A stretch of 64,000 nt of DNA from Paenirhizobium daejeonense (GCF_014280875.1 NZ_JACLAL010000002.1:310001-374000), one strand, 5' to 3'; shown: positions 40,445 through 51,210, counted from the stretch's first letter. Numbers and translations: made by a program. Notes: generated by a model from the letters alone, not told the origin.

Positions 40445-41878
40445 TTAATTTTGGCGCCCCGTGTCGGGCACGGCCGGATACTTGTCAAGAAGAGCCGCAA
40501 CGATCTTGCCGAAACCAAGACCGAGCGACGATTTCACCATCAGAACGTCGCCGGGGGCGACCGACGCCGTGACGAAAGCTGCAAGCTCGGCCGTCGTTTC
40601 CAGATAAACGACACCAATGCTCTCAGGCAGAGCGTCACGAAGTGCTTTCATCTCGGAACCGGCCAGCCACACATGTTCGATACCGGCGGCAAGCAGCGGG
40701 CTTGCCAGCTCGGCATGGACCGTCTGCGAAAACTCGCCCATTTCCAACATGTCGCCAAGAACAGCGATCCGCCGCCCCTCGCCTTCGGGCTGTGAGGCCG
40801 CAAGCACCGCGATGGCCGCACGCATGGAAGCGGGATTGGCGTTGTAGCTCTCGTCGATCAGCGTGAAGGTCAAGCCCTCGATCAACAGCCGGTGGCGAGC
40901 GCCGCGGCCCTTCACGGCAGAAAGCCCCTGCAGGGCTTCAATGGCCGCGTCCATATCGGCTCCGACCAGCGATACCGCCGCAAGCACGGCAACCGCGTTC
41001 TCCGCGATATGACGCCCAGGCGCGCCAAGCGCCACCTCACGCGTCTCACCGCCGAAACAGACCCACACCGTCGAGCTTTCGGCAGCGCCGTCGAACTCGG
41101 CGAGCCTGAACTCGGCCTTGGCATGCTGACCAAAAGAATGAATATTCTCGATGCCGGCCGCCTGCGCCGCGTGTTCGAGGAAATCGAACTGGCTGTTGTC
41201 ACGATTGAGGATCACGTCGCCACCCGGCTCAAGGCCTTCGAAAATCTCGGCCTTTGCGGCAGCAATCTCCTCGAGGCTTGTAAAATTGCCGAGATGCGCG
41301 GGCGCAATCGTCGTGATGATGGCAACATCGGGCCGCACCATGCGGGAAAGCGGCGCAATCTCGCCGGCATGGTTCATGCCGATCTCGAAGACGCCGAAAC
41401 GCGTATCGACCGGCATGCGGGCAAGCGTCAGCGGCACGCCCCAGTGATTGTTGAAAGAAGCAACAGCGGCGTGCACCTTGCCCGAAGGCGAAAGCGCCAG
41501 CCGCAGCATTTCCTTGGTCGTGGTTTTACCGACGGAGCCAGTAACCGCGATCACGGTGGCGGAACTTCGATCGCGCGCGGCGATCCCGAGTTTCTGCAGC
41601 GCGCCGAGCACGTCCTCCACGACGATCATCGGCACGACCAGCCGCCCGAGCGCCGGAAGCTTCGCCTCGCTGACGACCAGCAGCGAGGCGCCGTTGGCAA
41701 CGGCAAGACTCGCAAAATCATGGCCATCGACGCGGTCACCCTTGATCGCGAAGAAGGCCTCCCCCGGAGTAATCGTCCGGCTGTCGATCGAAATTCCGGT
41801 GATGCCATCGGGCAAAGTGCCGAATGGACGGCCATCCATGGCGTCGATGAGGTCGCGGGTCGTCCAAAGAAACGTCAA
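40445..41878 (-). CDS. murF: UDP-MurNAc-tripeptide--D-Ala-D-Ala ligase
   Basis: MurF adds D-Ala-D-Ala to complete the pentapeptide. The 477-residue enzyme has the ATP motif GSVGKTTTK from residue 114, [10 protein letters not shown], and the C-terminal [13 protein letters not shown] and LGDMLEMG motifs. The start codon is TTG 41878, which overlaps the murE stop as TTGA, with GGAGG ten bases upstream. No ATG lies near enough to keep the conserved N-terminal region, so TTG is well supported. Confidence 0.95.
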   Translation of the reverse strand: MTFLWTTRDLIDAMDGRPFGTLPDGITGISIDSRTITPGEAFFAIKGDRVDGHDFASLAVANGASLLVVSEAKLPALGRLVVPMIVVEDVLGALQKLGIAARDRSSATVIAVTGSVGKTTTKEMLRLALSPSGKVHAAVASFNNHWGVPLTLARMPVDTRFGVFEIGMNHAGEIAPLSRMVRPDVAIITTIAPAHLGNFTSLEEIAAAKAEIFEGLEPGGDVILNRDNSQFDFLEHAAQAAGIENIHSFGQHAKAEFRLAEFDGAAESSTVWVCFGGETREVALGAPGRHIAENAVAVLAAVSLVGADMDAAIEALQGLSAVKGRGARHRLLIEGLTFTLIDESYNANPASMRAAIAVLAASQPEGEGRRIAVLGDMLEMGEFSQTVHAELASPLLAAGIEHVWLAGSEMKALRDALPESIGVVYLETTAELAAFVTASVAPGDVLMVKSSLGLGFGKIVAALLDKYPAVPDTGRQN

Positions 41879-43335
41879 TGTTCGAATTCCTCCAGTGCCT
41901 TGCGCAGTTCGGTGTGGTCAGAGAACGGCAGCGTCACATCGCCCACCGTCTGCCCCTCCTCATGCCCCTTGCCGGCCACGACAAGCGTGTCCCCCGCCGA
42001 CAGCATGGCGACGCCGGCGCGGATGGCCTGCGACCGGTCGCCGATCTCAATTCCCTTCGGCGCGGCTGCCATGATTTCCGAGCGGATGACCGCCGGAACC
42101 TCGGAACGCGGATTGTCATCGGTCACGATGACGATATCCGCCAGCCGGCAGGCGATCTCGCCCATGATCGGACGCTTGCCCTTGTCGCGATCGCCACCGC
42201 AGCCGAAGACCACGATCACGCGGCCCGTGGTGAACGGGCGCACCGAATTCAGCACGTTCTCCAGCGCATCCGGCTTGTGGGCATAATCGACATAGGCCAG
42301 CGCGCCGTTCTTGCTGTTGCCGACGAGTTCCAGACGACCCGAAGCTCCGACGAGCTTTTCCAGCGCCTTCAGTGCGACCGGAACCGCGACACCGGTCGAA
42401 ATGGCAAGGCCGGCGGCAACCAGCGCGTTGGCAATCTGGAAGTCGCCAGCAAGCGGAATATGAACCTCGTGGATCTCGTCGCCGGCATGGACCTCGGCAA
42501 CCTGTTTGTGGCGGAAGTGCTCGACCCGCTTGAGCGACAGGAAGGTTCCGTTGCGACCGACGGTGCGCACGTCATGACCGGCCTTGGTCGCAACGCGGAT
42601 CGCTTCTGCCGACCACGGATCGTCGGCGAAGATCACCGCCGGAGATCCCTTTGGAAGCAACGTATCGAACAGCCGCATCTTGGCGGCCATGTAGTCCTCG
42701 ATCGTCGGATGGTAATCCATGTGATCGCGACCGAGATTGGTAAAGGCGGCCGCCGCGAGCTTCACGCCGTCGAGACGGCTCTGGTCGAGACCGTGGCTAG
42801 ATGCCTCCATCGCGGCATGGGTAACGCCCTCGTCGGCGAGTTCGGCAAGAAGCTTGTGAAGGCCGACCGGATCGGGCGTGGTGAGCGAACCATATTCGTT
42901 GCGCGTGAGAGACACGACGCCCGTCGTTCCGATCTGTGCCGCCGGATAGCCGGCCTCGACCCAGATTTGGCGTGTAAAGGAAGCAACGGAAGTCTTGCCG
43001 GCGGTTCCGGTCACTGCAACCATGGTTTCCGGCTGCCGTCCGAAAAACCGTGCGGCCGCAAGAGCCAGAAACCGGCGCGGGTTGTCGACCACGAAGACAG
43101 GAACGGAGGCTTCCACGGCATGGCCGGCTACAACAGCAGCTGCGCCACGAGAAACCGCATCGGTCACGTAGGCCGCACCGTCTGCCTTCGTGCCGGAAAG
43201 CGCGACGAACAGCATCCCCGGCTCGACCTTGCGACTGTCTGCGGTGATACCGGAAATTGCAATTTCACCGACGGCATTTCCCGCCTTGCCGACCTGATCC
43301 TGATATTCGCCGCTCACCAGATCCCGCAAAAACAT
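41875..43335 (-). CDS. murE: UDP-MurNAc-L-Ala-D-Glu--meso-diaminopimelate ligase
   Basis: MurE adds the third residue of the stem peptide. The 486-residue protein carries the ATP motif GTAGKT at residues 110-115, [33 protein letters not shown] and the specificity motif DNPR at 407-410, which indicates meso-diaminopimelate. ATG 43335 matches homologous N-termini (FLRDL); ATG 43380 is an in-frame alternative adding 15 residues. It overlaps murF at the stop and follows ftsI after 59 bases. Confidence 0.96.
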   Translation of the reverse strand: MFLRDLVSGEYQDQVGKAGNAVGEIAISGITADSRKVEPGMLFVALSGTKADGAAYVTDAVSRGAAAVVAGHAVEASVPVFVVDNPRRFLALAAARFFGRQPETMVAVTGTAGKTSVASFTRQIWVEAGYPAAQIGTTGVVSLTRNEYGSLTTPDPVGLHKLLAELADEGVTHAAMEASSHGLDQSRLDGVKLAAAAFTNLGRDHMDYHPTIEDYMAAKMRLFDTLLPKGSPAVIFADDPWSAEAIRVATKAGHDVRTVGRNGTFLSLKRVEHFRHKQVAEVHAGDEIHEVHIPLAGDFQIANALVAAGLAISTGVAVPVALKALEKLVGASGRLELVGNSKNGALAYVDYAHKPDALENVLNSVRPFTTGRVIVVFGCGGDRDKGKRPIMGEIACRLADIVIVTDDNPRSEVPAVIRSEIMAAAPKGIEIGDRSQAIRAGVAMLSAGDTLVVAGKGHEEGQTVGDVTLPFSDHTELRKALEEFEH

Positions 43336-43394
43336 CGATACTTGTCCATTCTCAGAGGCGGTTCCCCCGAATCGCCGCATAAATTTAAGCCTGC

Positions 43395-45143
43395 TTAATA
43401 AGAAACGAGCAAGGCAGAACCGTCTTCCCCGAATTTCGGTTCTACACCGAGAATTGCGGCGCTTCTGCGGATGATTTCCGCAACCATGGGCGCAGCCGAC
43501 GTTCCGGCAAGCGCCGCACCGTTGCCCTTGTCCGTCTTGGGCTCGTCGATGACGGTCAGGACGACATAGCGGGGATTGTCGATCGGGAAGGCGGAAAGGA
43601 AAGCGTTGAAGTTCTTGTCACCGACATAGCGACCGTTGACCACCTTGTCCGCGGTGCCGGTCTTGCCGCCCACGTTGAAGCCGTCGACGCGCGCATTTCG
43701 GCCGGAACCCTTGACGCCGTTCCATTCGAACAGGAAGCGCATGTCCTTGCTGGTCGAAGGCTGGATAACCTGCTCGGCAACCTGATCCGCCTCTTCCTGC
43801 GTGCGCGGCAGGAAGGTCGGCGGGAGGAGCTTGCCGCCGTTGACCAGCGCAACACCCGCAACCGCCGTTTGCAGCGGCGTCGTCGAAACACCGTGGCCGA
43901 AGGAAATGGTAATAGAGTTGATCTTCTTCCATTCGCGCGGCTGGCTGGGCATCGCGACTTCAGGCAGTTCCGTCTTCATTCGCGTCGTCAAGCCGAGCCT
44001 CTTCAGAAACTCCTTGTGGGCATCCGTTCCCACCATGTCGGCAATCTTCGCGGTGCCGATGTTGGAGGAGTACTGGAAGATTTCCGGCACGCTCAGCACG
44101 CGGTTCTTGCCGTGGAAATCCTTGATGGTGAACCCACCGATGCGGATGGGATAGCGCGCATCGACCGTGGAGTTGAGGCTCACCTTACCCTCGTCCAGCC
44201 CCATGGCCAGCGTAAAGGACTTGAAGGTCGAGCCCATTTCGAACGTGCCGTTCGACATGCGGTTGAGCCAGCCTTCCTGAGCGCTGGCGGCCGGATTGTT
44301 CGGATCGAAATCGGGCATAGAGACCATGGCGAGCACTTCGCCGGTATGAACGTCCAGAACCACGCCACCAGCGCCCAGCGCCTCGAACTTCGTGATTGCC
44401 TCTGAAACCACGTCGTGCAGGATGTTCTGCACCCTGAGGTCGATCGACAGCTTCACCGGCTCGAGAGGCGTGTCGCTGGTCATGCCGAGCGCACGCAGAT
44501 CAGCCATGCCCTGGTTGTCGATGTATTTTTCCATACCCGACATGCCGCGGTTGTCGATGTTGACGTAGCCGACGATGTGGGACGCGGTCGTGCCGCCGGG
44601 ATAGAAGCGGCGCTTCTCGGGCCGGAAACCAATGCCGGGAATGCCGAGCGCAAGGATCTGGCTCTGCTGCTTCGGCGTGAGCTGGCGGCGCAGCCATTGG
44701 AAATGAGACTGCGGATTGGAAAGCTTCTTGTAGGTACCCTTGATGTCGAGGTCGGTCAGCACGGTCGCGAGCTTTTCGACCGCTTCGTCCGCATCCACGA
44801 TCTTGTTGGGTTCGGCAAACAGCGACACGGTGCGGATGTCGGTCGCCAAGACCTCGCCGTTGCGGTCGACGATATCGGGGCGCGACGCCATCAGGCGGTC
44901 GGCCGGCAGGATGCTGGAAACGGTTTCCGGATGGGCGTAGCCGTACTGCACCAGCCGACCGCCGATGATCGCATAGGCGACAGCGAAACCGGCAATCATC
45001 AGGCCGACGCGCTTGCGCGCCATTTCGGTCTTGCGCTTGCCTGTTCCCTTGAACGTCCCGTTCATCGATGCGCCGGCGCGATGAACATCGGCCGAGAAGT
45101 GGGCCTGGCTCTTCAACAGCATGATTCGCGAAAGAAAAGTCAT
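43395..45143 (-). CDS. ftsI: Septal peptidoglycan transpeptidase FtsI (PBP3)
   Basis: FtsI cross-links new septal peptidoglycan. The 582-residue class B penicillin-binding protein has one N-terminal membrane helix (about residues 45-63), a PBP dimerisation domain with [14 protein letters not shown], and a transpeptidase domain. Catalytic motifs are STFK (Ser305), SSN at 359-361 and KTGT at 494-497. Its ATG overlaps the ftsL stop as TGATG. Confidence 0.97.
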   Translation of the reverse strand: MTFLSRIMLLKSQAHFSADVHRAGASMNGTFKGTGKRKTEMARKRVGLMIAGFAVAYAIIGGRLVQYGYAHPETVSSILPADRLMASRPDIVDRNGEVLATDIRTVSLFAEPNKIVDADEAVEKLATVLTDLDIKGTYKKLSNPQSHFQWLRRQLTPKQQSQILALGIPGIGFRPEKRRFYPGGTTASHIVGYVNIDNRGMSGMEKYIDNQGMADLRALGMTSDTPLEPVKLSIDLRVQNILHDVVSEAITKFEALGAGGVVLDVHTGEVLAMVSMPDFDPNNPAASAQEGWLNRMSNGTFEMGSTFKSFTLAMGLDEGKVSLNSTVDARYPIRIGGFTIKDFHGKNRVLSVPEIFQYSSNIGTAKIADMVGTDAHKEFLKRLGLTTRMKTELPEVAMPSQPREWKKINSITISFGHGVSTTPLQTAVAGVALVNGGKLLPPTFLPRTQEEADQVAEQVIQPSTSKDMRFLFEWNGVKGSGRNARVDGFNVGGKTGTADKVVNGRYVGDKNFNAFLSAFPIDNPRYVVLTVIDEPKTDKGNGAALAGTSAAPMVAEIIRRSAAILGVEPKFGEDGSALLVSY

Positions 45144-45517
45144 CAGCGCTGCACCGATCCGGTTGTAATGAGATCCGAAACAGGATCCGAGCTCTTATCG
45201 CCTTCTGCCACTTCCGGCTTCGGCACCTCGGCCTTCATCATCGGCAGTTCCACCGGCCTGGCAAGTTGCTCCGGCGCCGTCGGCTGCAGCTGCAGTTCGG
45301 CGCCATAGACCTTGATGAGACGGTCCAGACGGTTGGGCTGCGTCAACAGCGCCCAGTCGGCTTTCAAAAGCTCGATCGTATCCTTTTCAAGCTTGATCTC
45401 GGCCTCGATACTCCGGACCTCCTCGAGCTTGTTATCGGTGTGATGCTTGATCTGGTAGGTCACCGCGGCCGCGGCAGCCATGGCACCGATCATCACAAGG
45501 TCGAAAGTCCTGAGCAT
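45143..45517 (-). CDS. ftsL: Cell division protein FtsL
   Basis: FtsL joins FtsQ and FtsB in activating FtsW-FtsI. The 124-residue bitopic protein has one membrane helix (residues 5-21) and a periplasmic coiled coil (about residues 30-58), then a segment WALLTQPNRLDRLIKVYG typical of FtsL and a Pro-rich tail. Sequence conservation in this family is low, so position between rsmH (3 bases upstream) and ftsI (1-base overlap) is important evidence. Confidence 0.92.
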   Translation of the reverse strand: MLRTFDLVMIGAMAAAAAVTYQIKHHTDNKLEEVRSIEAEIKLEKDTIELLKADWALLTQPNRLDRLIKVYGAELQLQPTAPEQLARPVELPMMKAEVPKPEVAEGDKSSDPVSDLITTGSVQR

Positions 45518-45520
45518 TGC

Positions 45521-46546
45521 TTATCCTCCGATCCTGTCGAGACTGGCGAGGTCGGGCAAATCGAAAATGGAGAAATCCGGTTTCTCGGCCGGAGCGGTGG
45601 TGCGAATGCCGGCGCGAAGCTTGGCCGACCGAGCCCGCGGATTGATTTCGGCTTCTGCTTCGCTGGCGGAAACCATGCCCTTGCCGACAGGCTCGAAGAT
45701 CGCCGCCTTCGCCGTCACCATAGGCATGTGGCGCGAACCGGAAGCCTTACCCGAACGCTCGGAGAAGAACTTTTTGACGATCCGGTCTTCCAGCGAATGG
45801 AAGGTGACAACCACCAGTCGCCCGCCCGGCTTCAAAGCCCTTTCGGCAGCAAACAGCGCCTGGGCAAGTTCGCCGAGTTCATCATTGACGAAGACGCGCA
45901 GCGCCTGAAAGACGCGCGTCGCCGGATGGATCTTGTCCTTGGCTTTGCGCGGCGTCACGATCTCGATCAGCCCGGCGAGATCCCGCGTAGTGCGGAACGG
46001 CTCGTTCGTCCGACGCTTTTCGATAGCGCGCGCAATGCGGCCCGCCTGTTTCTCTTCCCCGAGAAAACCGAAAATGCGAATGAGATCGCCGACCTTCGCG
46101 CGGTTGACGACATCGGCAGCCGACACCCCCGCCCCCGACATGCGCATGTCGAGCGGTCCGTTTTTCTGGAAGGAGAAGCCGCGCTCGGCTTCATCGATCT
46201 GCATCGAGGAAACGCCGATATCGAGAACGACGCCATCGAGCCCAGCAGCCGGCGCGAAATCGGCCAGTCGGGAAAACGGCGTATGATGCAGCACAAGATG
46301 GCCGCCCCGTGCATCGACAAGGGCCTGACCAGCGGCGATCGCCGTCGGATCGCGGTCGAGCGCGATCACGTCGGCACCAGCATCGAGAATGGCCGACGTA
46401 TAGCCGCCGGCACCGAAGGTACCATCGAGAATGACTTTGCCGGAACGGGGCTCGAGCGCATCGAGCACTTCGCTGAGAAGAACCGGAATGTGGCGAACCG
46501 GTCCGCCTTCGGCTTCAGTTGAACCTCCGCCTGAATTCGCCACCAT
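45521..46546 (-). CDS. rsmH: 16S rRNA m4C1402 methyltransferase RsmH (MraW)
   Basis: RsmH methylates N4 of cytidine 1402 in 16S rRNA. The 341-residue protein has [13 protein letters not shown], the SAM motif DGTFGAGGY at residues 41-49, [34 protein letters not shown] and [13 protein letters not shown], all typical. ATG 46546 lies 14 bases after the mraZ stop with GGGGAAACGGA before it. A much longer in-frame extension upstream overlaps mraZ in another frame and is not coding. Confidence 0.97.
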   Translation of the reverse strand: MVANSGGGSTEAEGGPVRHIPVLLSEVLDALEPRSGKVILDGTFGAGGYTSAILDAGADVIALDRDPTAIAAGQALVDARGGHLVLHHTPFSRLADFAPAAGLDGVVLDIGVSSMQIDEAERGFSFQKNGPLDMRMSGAGVSAADVVNRAKVGDLIRIFGFLGEEKQAGRIARAIEKRRTNEPFRTTRDLAGLIEIVTPRKAKDKIHPATRVFQALRVFVNDELGELAQALFAAERALKPGGRLVVVTFHSLEDRIVKKFFSERSGKASGSRHMPMVTAKAAIFEPVGKGMVSASEAEAEINPRARSAKLRAGIRTTAPAEKPDFSIFDLPDLASLDRIGG

Positions 46547-46560
46547 TCCGTTTCCCCGTT

Positions 46561-47001
46561 CTATGGAGTCCGCAGCCCTCGCAGTCTGCGCTCCTCTCTT
46601 GCCGCCGCCTGCATTTCCTGAAACGCCTGCGGCTGCCAAAGCTGAAAGTGATCCGAGCGCCCGACGAAACACACTTCCGTCGTGATGCCCGTAAAGTCCC
46701 GAATGAAATCCGTGACCATCAGACGCCCTTCGGCGTCGAGTTTCATGAAGACACCACCACCGTGAACCAGCAGCGACATCTCGTTCCCCTCCCGGGAAAA
46801 CGGATCCTCGTTCGCGATCTGTCGCTCGTACCGCTCCAGGACATCCAGCCCACCGACACTGATCGCCGGAAACACGAAATCCTGAAAGCAGTAAAGCTCC
46901 TGAATATCGCGTTGCGCGAGCACGGAACGAAACACCGCCGGAACAGACACCCGCCCCTTCGCATCGATCCTGTTTGTCGCATTGGACAGGAAGCGGTTCA
47001 T
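46561..47001 (-). CDS. mraZ: Transcriptional regulator MraZ
   Basis: MraZ is a SpoVT/AbrB-fold DNA-binding protein that represses the dcw promoter in enterobacteria. The 146-residue protein has two tandem swapped-hairpin domains: [16 protein letters not shown] near residue 10 and [17 protein letters not shown] near residue 86. It is the first gene of the cluster, with a 5' region holding regularly spaced TGGG repeats that fit MraZ binding, so autoregulation is likely. Confidence 0.96.
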   Translation of the reverse strand: MNRFLSNATNRIDAKGRVSVPAVFRSVLAQRDIQELYCFQDFVFPAISVGGLDVLERYERQIANEDPFSREGNEMSLLVHGGGVFMKLDAEGRLMVTDFIRDFTGITTEVCFVGRSDHFQLWQPQAFQEMQAAAREERRLRGLRTP

Positions 47002-47414
47002 GACAATCGACCGCCACTCCCTTGAAGCGAGAGCCGACAGACAGCCCTCCAGAACTCGAAAACCCGACCGCCACAGATGCCTCAGGTCCGCAAGCCGAAC
47101 CCCACCCCGCTTGCGCGGCCAGCTCGCCTCCGACCTTGAAATTCCGGACCTTCATCGGCCCCTCAACGGTATGCGAATGGGATAACATGGGACAACATGG
47201 GCGTCAATGGGACGAGGCTTTTCCGATCCCCTTCGGGATTCAAATATTGATAAGCGGTTAAGCTTAACGAATAGTTAGGAGAAGCCGCCGGCGGAGGCCT
47301 TTTTGATCCCGAAGCTTGATCGAGGCTGGAGACGAAAGCCTGCCAAATGCGACATTTTTTCAGCAGGTTAAATTGCCCTCGCCAATCATGGCGGAATGGG
47401 GCGGCGGGAAAATT
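47002..47414 (-). promoter_or_regulatory. Promoter and leader region of the dcw cluster
   Basis: No gene is seen in this 413-base region. It holds the MraZ repeat array (47178-47212), about 176 bases before the mraZ ATG. That implies either a long untranslated leader or that the repeats lie well upstream. An AT-rich stretch TTGATAAGCGGTTAAGC follows near 47245. The left part is GC-rich and open in several frames without ribosome-binding sites. Confidence 0.6.
47178..47212 (+). promoter_or_regulatory. Probable MraZ operator: four TGGG repeats, 10-base period
   Basis: TGGGA, TGGGA, TGGGC and TGGGA begin at 47178, 47188, 47198 and 47208, an exact 10-base period with 5-base spacers. E. coli MraZ binds TGGGN repeats separated by 5 bases upstream of mraZ. 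Here the TGGG motifs read on the plus strand, opposite to mraZ transcription. Confidence 0.8.
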
Positions 47415-47809
47415 GCCAGTTGGCCTGTAAGCCGGGTTCTGTATGGCTCCGGTCGCCCGGAACGTGGCAGCCATTCATCTGGGACAGCGTTTGCACGCTG
47501 CCTCACGCAACCCACCCGGATGACTGGCCCGGAAACAGGCTGTAGACGCTTGCGCGCCCCGCGTCATCCCTATTCGGTCTTGCTCCCGGTGGGGTTTACC
47601 GTGCCGTCCCTGTCACCAGCGACGCGGTGGGCTCTTACCCCACCCTTTCACCCTTACCCTGCATGCAGGGCGGTTTGCTTTCTGTGGCACTTTCCCTGAG
47701 GTCGCCCTCGCCGGACGTTATCCGGCACCGTATTTCCGTGGAGCCCGGACTTTCCTCACCTTACCGCCTTTCGGCATTGGTAAAGCGCGGCTGCCCGGCC
47801 AACTGGCAC
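47415..47809 (-). ncRNA. rnpB: RNase P RNA (type A)
   Basis: This is the catalytic RNA of ribonuclease P, which trims the 5' end of tRNA precursors. Read on the minus strand it shows the universal GAGGAAAGTCCGGGCTCC core (CR-I), the AGGGTGAAAGGGTG segment, the AGAGCCCACCG element with ACAGGGACGGCACGGTAAACC, and the CR-V end ACAGAACCCGGCTTACAGGCC. The outer ends TGCCAGTTGGCC and GGCCAACTGGCA pair as helix P1. Length is about 395 bases; ends are set from P1 and accurate to a few bases. It lies between an FAD oxidoreductase gene and the mraZ promoter. Confidence 0.96.
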
Positions 47810-47888
47810 CGCGTCCTTAGACGAGCAGGCTCGCGATTGCCACCAAAAATGCGGGCACCAACAACAGAAAGAGGCCTTCTCCGGACGA

Positions 47889-49076
47889 TCAGAGGAAAAC
47901 CGGCGTAAAAACCGGATCATAGGCTTCATCCACGATCCGCCCGTGAAGCATCAACTCGGCACCCAGTCGCCCGATCTCGTCGGAACTCTTGGCAGCAGCG
48001 CCACACCCACCGGTGAGCACCGCGATCCTGTCGCGCGCAAAACCGATCGCGGGGTAATTGCCGGGCGTGAAGGACGTGACGCAGACGCCCATTGTCACCG
48101 GTGCTTCGGCAAGCCCCGGCACAAGCCCGTCAAGGATACGCTTGAGATGCCGACGCGTCGCCTCCCGACCGCCGCCACGGAACCAGGCGCGAATATCGGG
48201 CTCGGTCGCAAGACGCAGGTCATCAGGATCCCCGCCGATTTTCAGATAGGTCTTGCCATCGGGGTAACGCACCGGCGGCAACAGATAGATGTGATCCAGG
48301 GGTTCCTCGGGCTGATGGATCAGCGACGGCATGCCTGCATAGGCGCCGAGATCGGCCTCCGCGATCTCGAAAAAGGCGACGGTTCGCCCATAAACCTTCA
48401 GATCAAGCGGCCGCGGCAAGAGATTCTTGGCAATGGAAAATCCACCTGCCGCCACCAGCACCCGCTCGCCCCGGACCTCATGGCCTCCGGCCGTCGTCAC
48501 GACGACCCCTCCGTCCGCTTCCCGCACTGTAACTGCCGTATCAGCAATCAGCTCGGCTCCGGCTTTCCGGGCGAGCTTCGATTGCGCTTCGACCAGCCGG
48601 CGCGGATTGACGTAACCCGCATTCGCCGCCTCGTAGACCCCTTCGCATCCCACGCCGAAACTGAAATAGCCGAAACGTTCGGACAGAGTTGTATCGGACA
48701 GGATCTCGACAGGCACGCCAAGTGCTTCAGCAGCACCACAGACATTGCCGACATAGGGATCGACCCCGCCCCGCTTCGGCCCGACGATCAGGCAGCCCGT
48801 CTCATGATAGAATTCGACGCCGCTCTCCCGGGTGATCTCCGCGTAACGGGCGATCGAGCGGTTAGCGAGCCTCGCCCAGACCGGATCGGGGTCGATGGTT
48901 CGGGTGATCCGTGCCTCGTCGTAATGGCTCGCGAAAACACCGTCATGGCTTGAGACATCGGCCGGTTCGTCCGGTCCGATCAGGACGACGCCGTCCGTCT
49001 GCGAGGCAAGATGGCGGGCCGCTGCGGCACCCATCATGCCGCGACCGATGACGATATGCCTGTAGCTTCCAACCAT
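47889..49076 (-). CDS. FAD-dependent oxidoreductase (DAO / sarcosine oxidase type), copy 2
   Basis: The 395-residue protein has the dinucleotide-binding motif VIGRGMMGAAAARHL near residue 8 and an ERVLVAAGGF strand before the second FAD contact. A final TGGCGAAAKSSDEIGRL region fits the DAO superfamily. It oxidises an amine or N-methyl amino acid by family inference; monomeric sarcosine oxidase or N-methyltryptophan oxidase relatives are closest in layout. It is clearly a paralogue of the gene 72 bases upstream (shared GVFASHYDEARITRT, PPVRYPDGK, ending PVFL). ATG 49076 has AGGGG upstream. Confidence 0.85.
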   Translation of the reverse strand: MVGSYRHIVIGRGMMGAAAARHLASQTDGVVLIGPDEPADVSSHDGVFASHYDEARITRTIDPDPVWARLANRSIARYAEITRESGVEFYHETGCLIVGPKRGGVDPYVGNVCGAAEALGVPVEILSDTTLSERFGYFSFGVGCEGVYEAANAGYVNPRRLVEAQSKLARKAGAELIADTAVTVREADGGVVVTTAGGHEVRGERVLVAAGGFSIAKNLLPRPLDLKVYGRTVAFFEIAEADLGAYAGMPSLIHQPEEPLDHIYLLPPVRYPDGKTYLKIGGDPDDLRLATEPDIRAWFRGGGREATRRHLKRILDGLVPGLAEAPVTMGVCVTSFTPGNYPAIGFARDRIAVLTGGCGAAAKSSDEIGRLGAELMLHGRIVDEAYDPVFTPVFL

Positions 49077-49148
49077 GTCGCGCCCCTGCCTTAAATTGCG
49101 CAATTATCGATAGTTTTCAAAATCCTGCGGATGCAGGCGGAATCATTT

Positions 49149-50336
49149 TCACAAAAATACCGGCCGAAGTTCCTCGGCAAAATCGCTCTCCGACAAAGCG
49201 CCATCGATAATCAACCGTGCGCCCAGTCGTCCCAGTTCATCCGAACATTTCGCGGCAACGAAATTGCCGCCGGTCAGCACCGCGACATCCGGCGAGGAGG
49301 TAAATCCAATATAGGGATAGGTGGTGCGAGTGAACGACGCAATGCAGGCCCCGCTCGTCGTCGGCGCACCCTCAAGCCCCGGCATGAGCGACACAGCGAT
49401 ACGTTCGAGCTTGCGGGCTTCCTCGACATCGCCATCCGAACGGAACCAGCCGCCGATGGATGGAAGATCCTCGAACGCCGTCTTCTCGCTGTCGCCGCCG
49501 ATCTTCAGGTAAATCTTGCCGTCGGGATAGCGCACCGGGGGAAGAATGTAGACAAGATCCTCATCCCGCTCGGCGAAGACCACCGTCGACGGCATGGCCG
49601 AAAATTCCGCCTGCCGTCTCTCGTCCAGTTCGAAGAAGACGATGGTGCGCGCCGTCGCGCGCATGTCGACCGGCTGCGGCAACAGCCCGCAGAGATTGGT
49701 GAAACCACCAGCCGCGACCAGCACCTTGCCCGCCGTATAGGCTCTGCCCCCGGCCGTCCGCACCTCGACACCTGCAGCACCCGGCAGAACGGCAACCGCC
49801 GTTTCAGCAACGAGCCGCGCGCCCTGGCGCTCAGCCATCAAAGCCTGCGCACGCACGAGCGCCCGCGGATTGACGTATCCGGCATTGCGCCGCTCGTAAT
49901 AACCGGAATGCCCCTCGGGGAAACGCATGTGTGGAAAACGTGCCGCCAGTTTTTCAGAAGCGATCACCTCGACATCGAGGTTCAAATGCTTCGACACGGC
50001 GACCGCCCGGGCCATATAGCCCTGCTCGCCCGGCAGCGGCGTGGAAAACAGGCAACCCGCCTCGGTATAGAAACGGATCCCGCTCCGGCTCTCCAGTTCG
50101 TCGTAACGTTCGATGGAACGTGAAGCGAGCTGGCTCCACACCGGATTATCGTCGAAAGTGCGGGTAATCCGGGCCTCGTCGTAGTGGCTGGCGAAAACAC
50201 CTTGATGCGCCAGCCGGTCGGCAGGCTCTTCCGGGCCGATCAGCGCGACCCGTTTGCCTTCCAGCGTGAGGTGGCGAGCCGCCGCGGCCCCCATCATGCC
50301 CCGTCCAATGACGATAAACTCGAAATCCGTTGCCAT
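49149..50336 (-). CDS. FAD-dependent oxidoreductase (DAO / sarcosine oxidase type), copy 1
   Basis: The 395-residue protein has the motif VIGRGMMGAAAARHLT near residue 9, GVFASHYDEARITRTF near 49, NAGYVNPRALV, KVLVAAGGF and a C-terminal VLTGGNFVAAKCSDELGRL. A conserved Cys in the last motif could hold the flavin covalently, as in monomeric sarcosine oxidases, though this is inference. The partner copy downstream has Lys-Ser at that point. The two genes look like a tandem duplication of equal length. ATG 50336 has GAGGG eight bases upstream. Confidence 0.85.
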   Translation of the reverse strand: MATDFEFIVIGRGMMGAAAARHLTLEGKRVALIGPEEPADRLAHQGVFASHYDEARITRTFDDNPVWSQLASRSIERYDELESRSGIRFYTEAGCLFSTPLPGEQGYMARAVAVSKHLNLDVEVIASEKLAARFPHMRFPEGHSGYYERRNAGYVNPRALVRAQALMAERQGARLVAETAVAVLPGAAGVEVRTAGGRAYTAGKVLVAAGGFTNLCGLLPQPVDMRATARTIVFFELDERRQAEFSAMPSTVVFAERDEDLVYILPPVRYPDGKIYLKIGGDSEKTAFEDLPSIGGWFRSDGDVEEARKLERIAVSLMPGLEGAPTTSGACIASFTRTTYPYIGFTSSPDVAVLTGGNFVAAKCSDELGRLGARLIIDGALSESDFAEELRPVFL

Positions 50337-50408
50337 GCACTTACCCTCGTTTCCAGGGTTCTCGATAGCATGGCAAACATTCGCTTGCACGTCGTTGTCG
50401 CATCGTGA

Positions 50409-50942
50409 TTACAGGGAGCCGATCAGCGCCTGAACCTTGCCGCAGTAGCGCTTGGAAACCGGATTCATGCGTTTAGCGCCGTGACCGGCATTATACTTCA
50501 GAATGGTGGAACAGGTCCGGCCATCGCCGAGTTCATGGGCCATCGACAGATATTTCATTCCATAGCGAATGTTGGTCTCTGGATCGTAGAGGCCCTTGCT
50601 CGACCCGGAATATCCCATCATGCGGGCGGTCGTCGGCTTGATCTGCATGAGGCCGATCTCACCGGCGCCGCCGCGTGCCTTCGGATTGAAGTTGCTCTCG
50701 ATGCGCACCACAGCATGGGCAAGCGCGACCGGAACCCCGTAGGTCTTGGCATATTTGGAAATAAGGCTGGTATAGGGACTGTTGGAAAAGGAAGGCGCTG
50801 CATATCCGGCTTCGGTCGTCGTCTTCTTGAAGGGAAGCTTGAATGTTTGCTGCCCTTGTTCCTTGTCGCGAGCGGATGCCGCCATGGAAGAGGACAAAAG
50901 AATAGCAAGGCATGCCGCAGCAGCAACAACTCGTCTTATCAT
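50409..50942 (-). CDS. Lytic transglycosylase, SLT domain, secreted
   Basis: The 177-residue protein has a signal peptide (residues 1-26, SMAASA cleavage region) and a single SLT domain. Catalytic Glu lies in VVRIESNFNPKA, followed by GEIGLMQIKPTTARMMGY and a final LKYNAGHGAKR. It cleaves peptidoglycan between MurNAc and GlcNAc to give 1,6-anhydro ends in the periplasm. Length is short for the family but the domain is complete. It is on its own strand segment between the oxidoreductases and the amidase. Confidence 0.9.
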   Translation of the reverse strand: MIRRVVAAAACLAILLSSSMAASARDKEQGQQTFKLPFKKTTTEAGYAAPSFSNSPYTSLISKYAKTYGVPVALAHAVVRIESNFNPKARGGAGEIGLMQIKPTTARMMGYSGSSKGLYDPETNIRYGMKYLSMAHELGDGRTCSTILKYNAGHGAKRMNPVSKRYCGKVQALIGSL

Positions 50943-51210
50943 GTGGAAGTTCAGTCTCCGAACCAGAATGGCAAGGCGGACCGTCCTTTTGGGACGCAAA
51001 TCTACCCTGTTCACCTGTCCTGTCGGATCAGGCGCCGCACTTGCCCTCATCGTTGATATTTGCGATCGCAATCCGCTTTTGCGGGATACAGCGCCGCTGT
51101 TCAATGCGATCTTTAGAACGTCGAAATTGGGAATTCGTGTGGCGACGCAACAAATTGGCGTTTCGCGCGTTAAAAGGCGTCCGCAAAACGGAGCGCCCGT
51201 ACCGCCCGTT

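Noticed and set aside
46547..47188. In-frame upstream extension of rsmH by about 214 codons
   Set aside because: It overlaps mraZ in another frame and has no RsmH-like sequence; the internal ATG 46546 has a ribosome-binding site and the correct family start.
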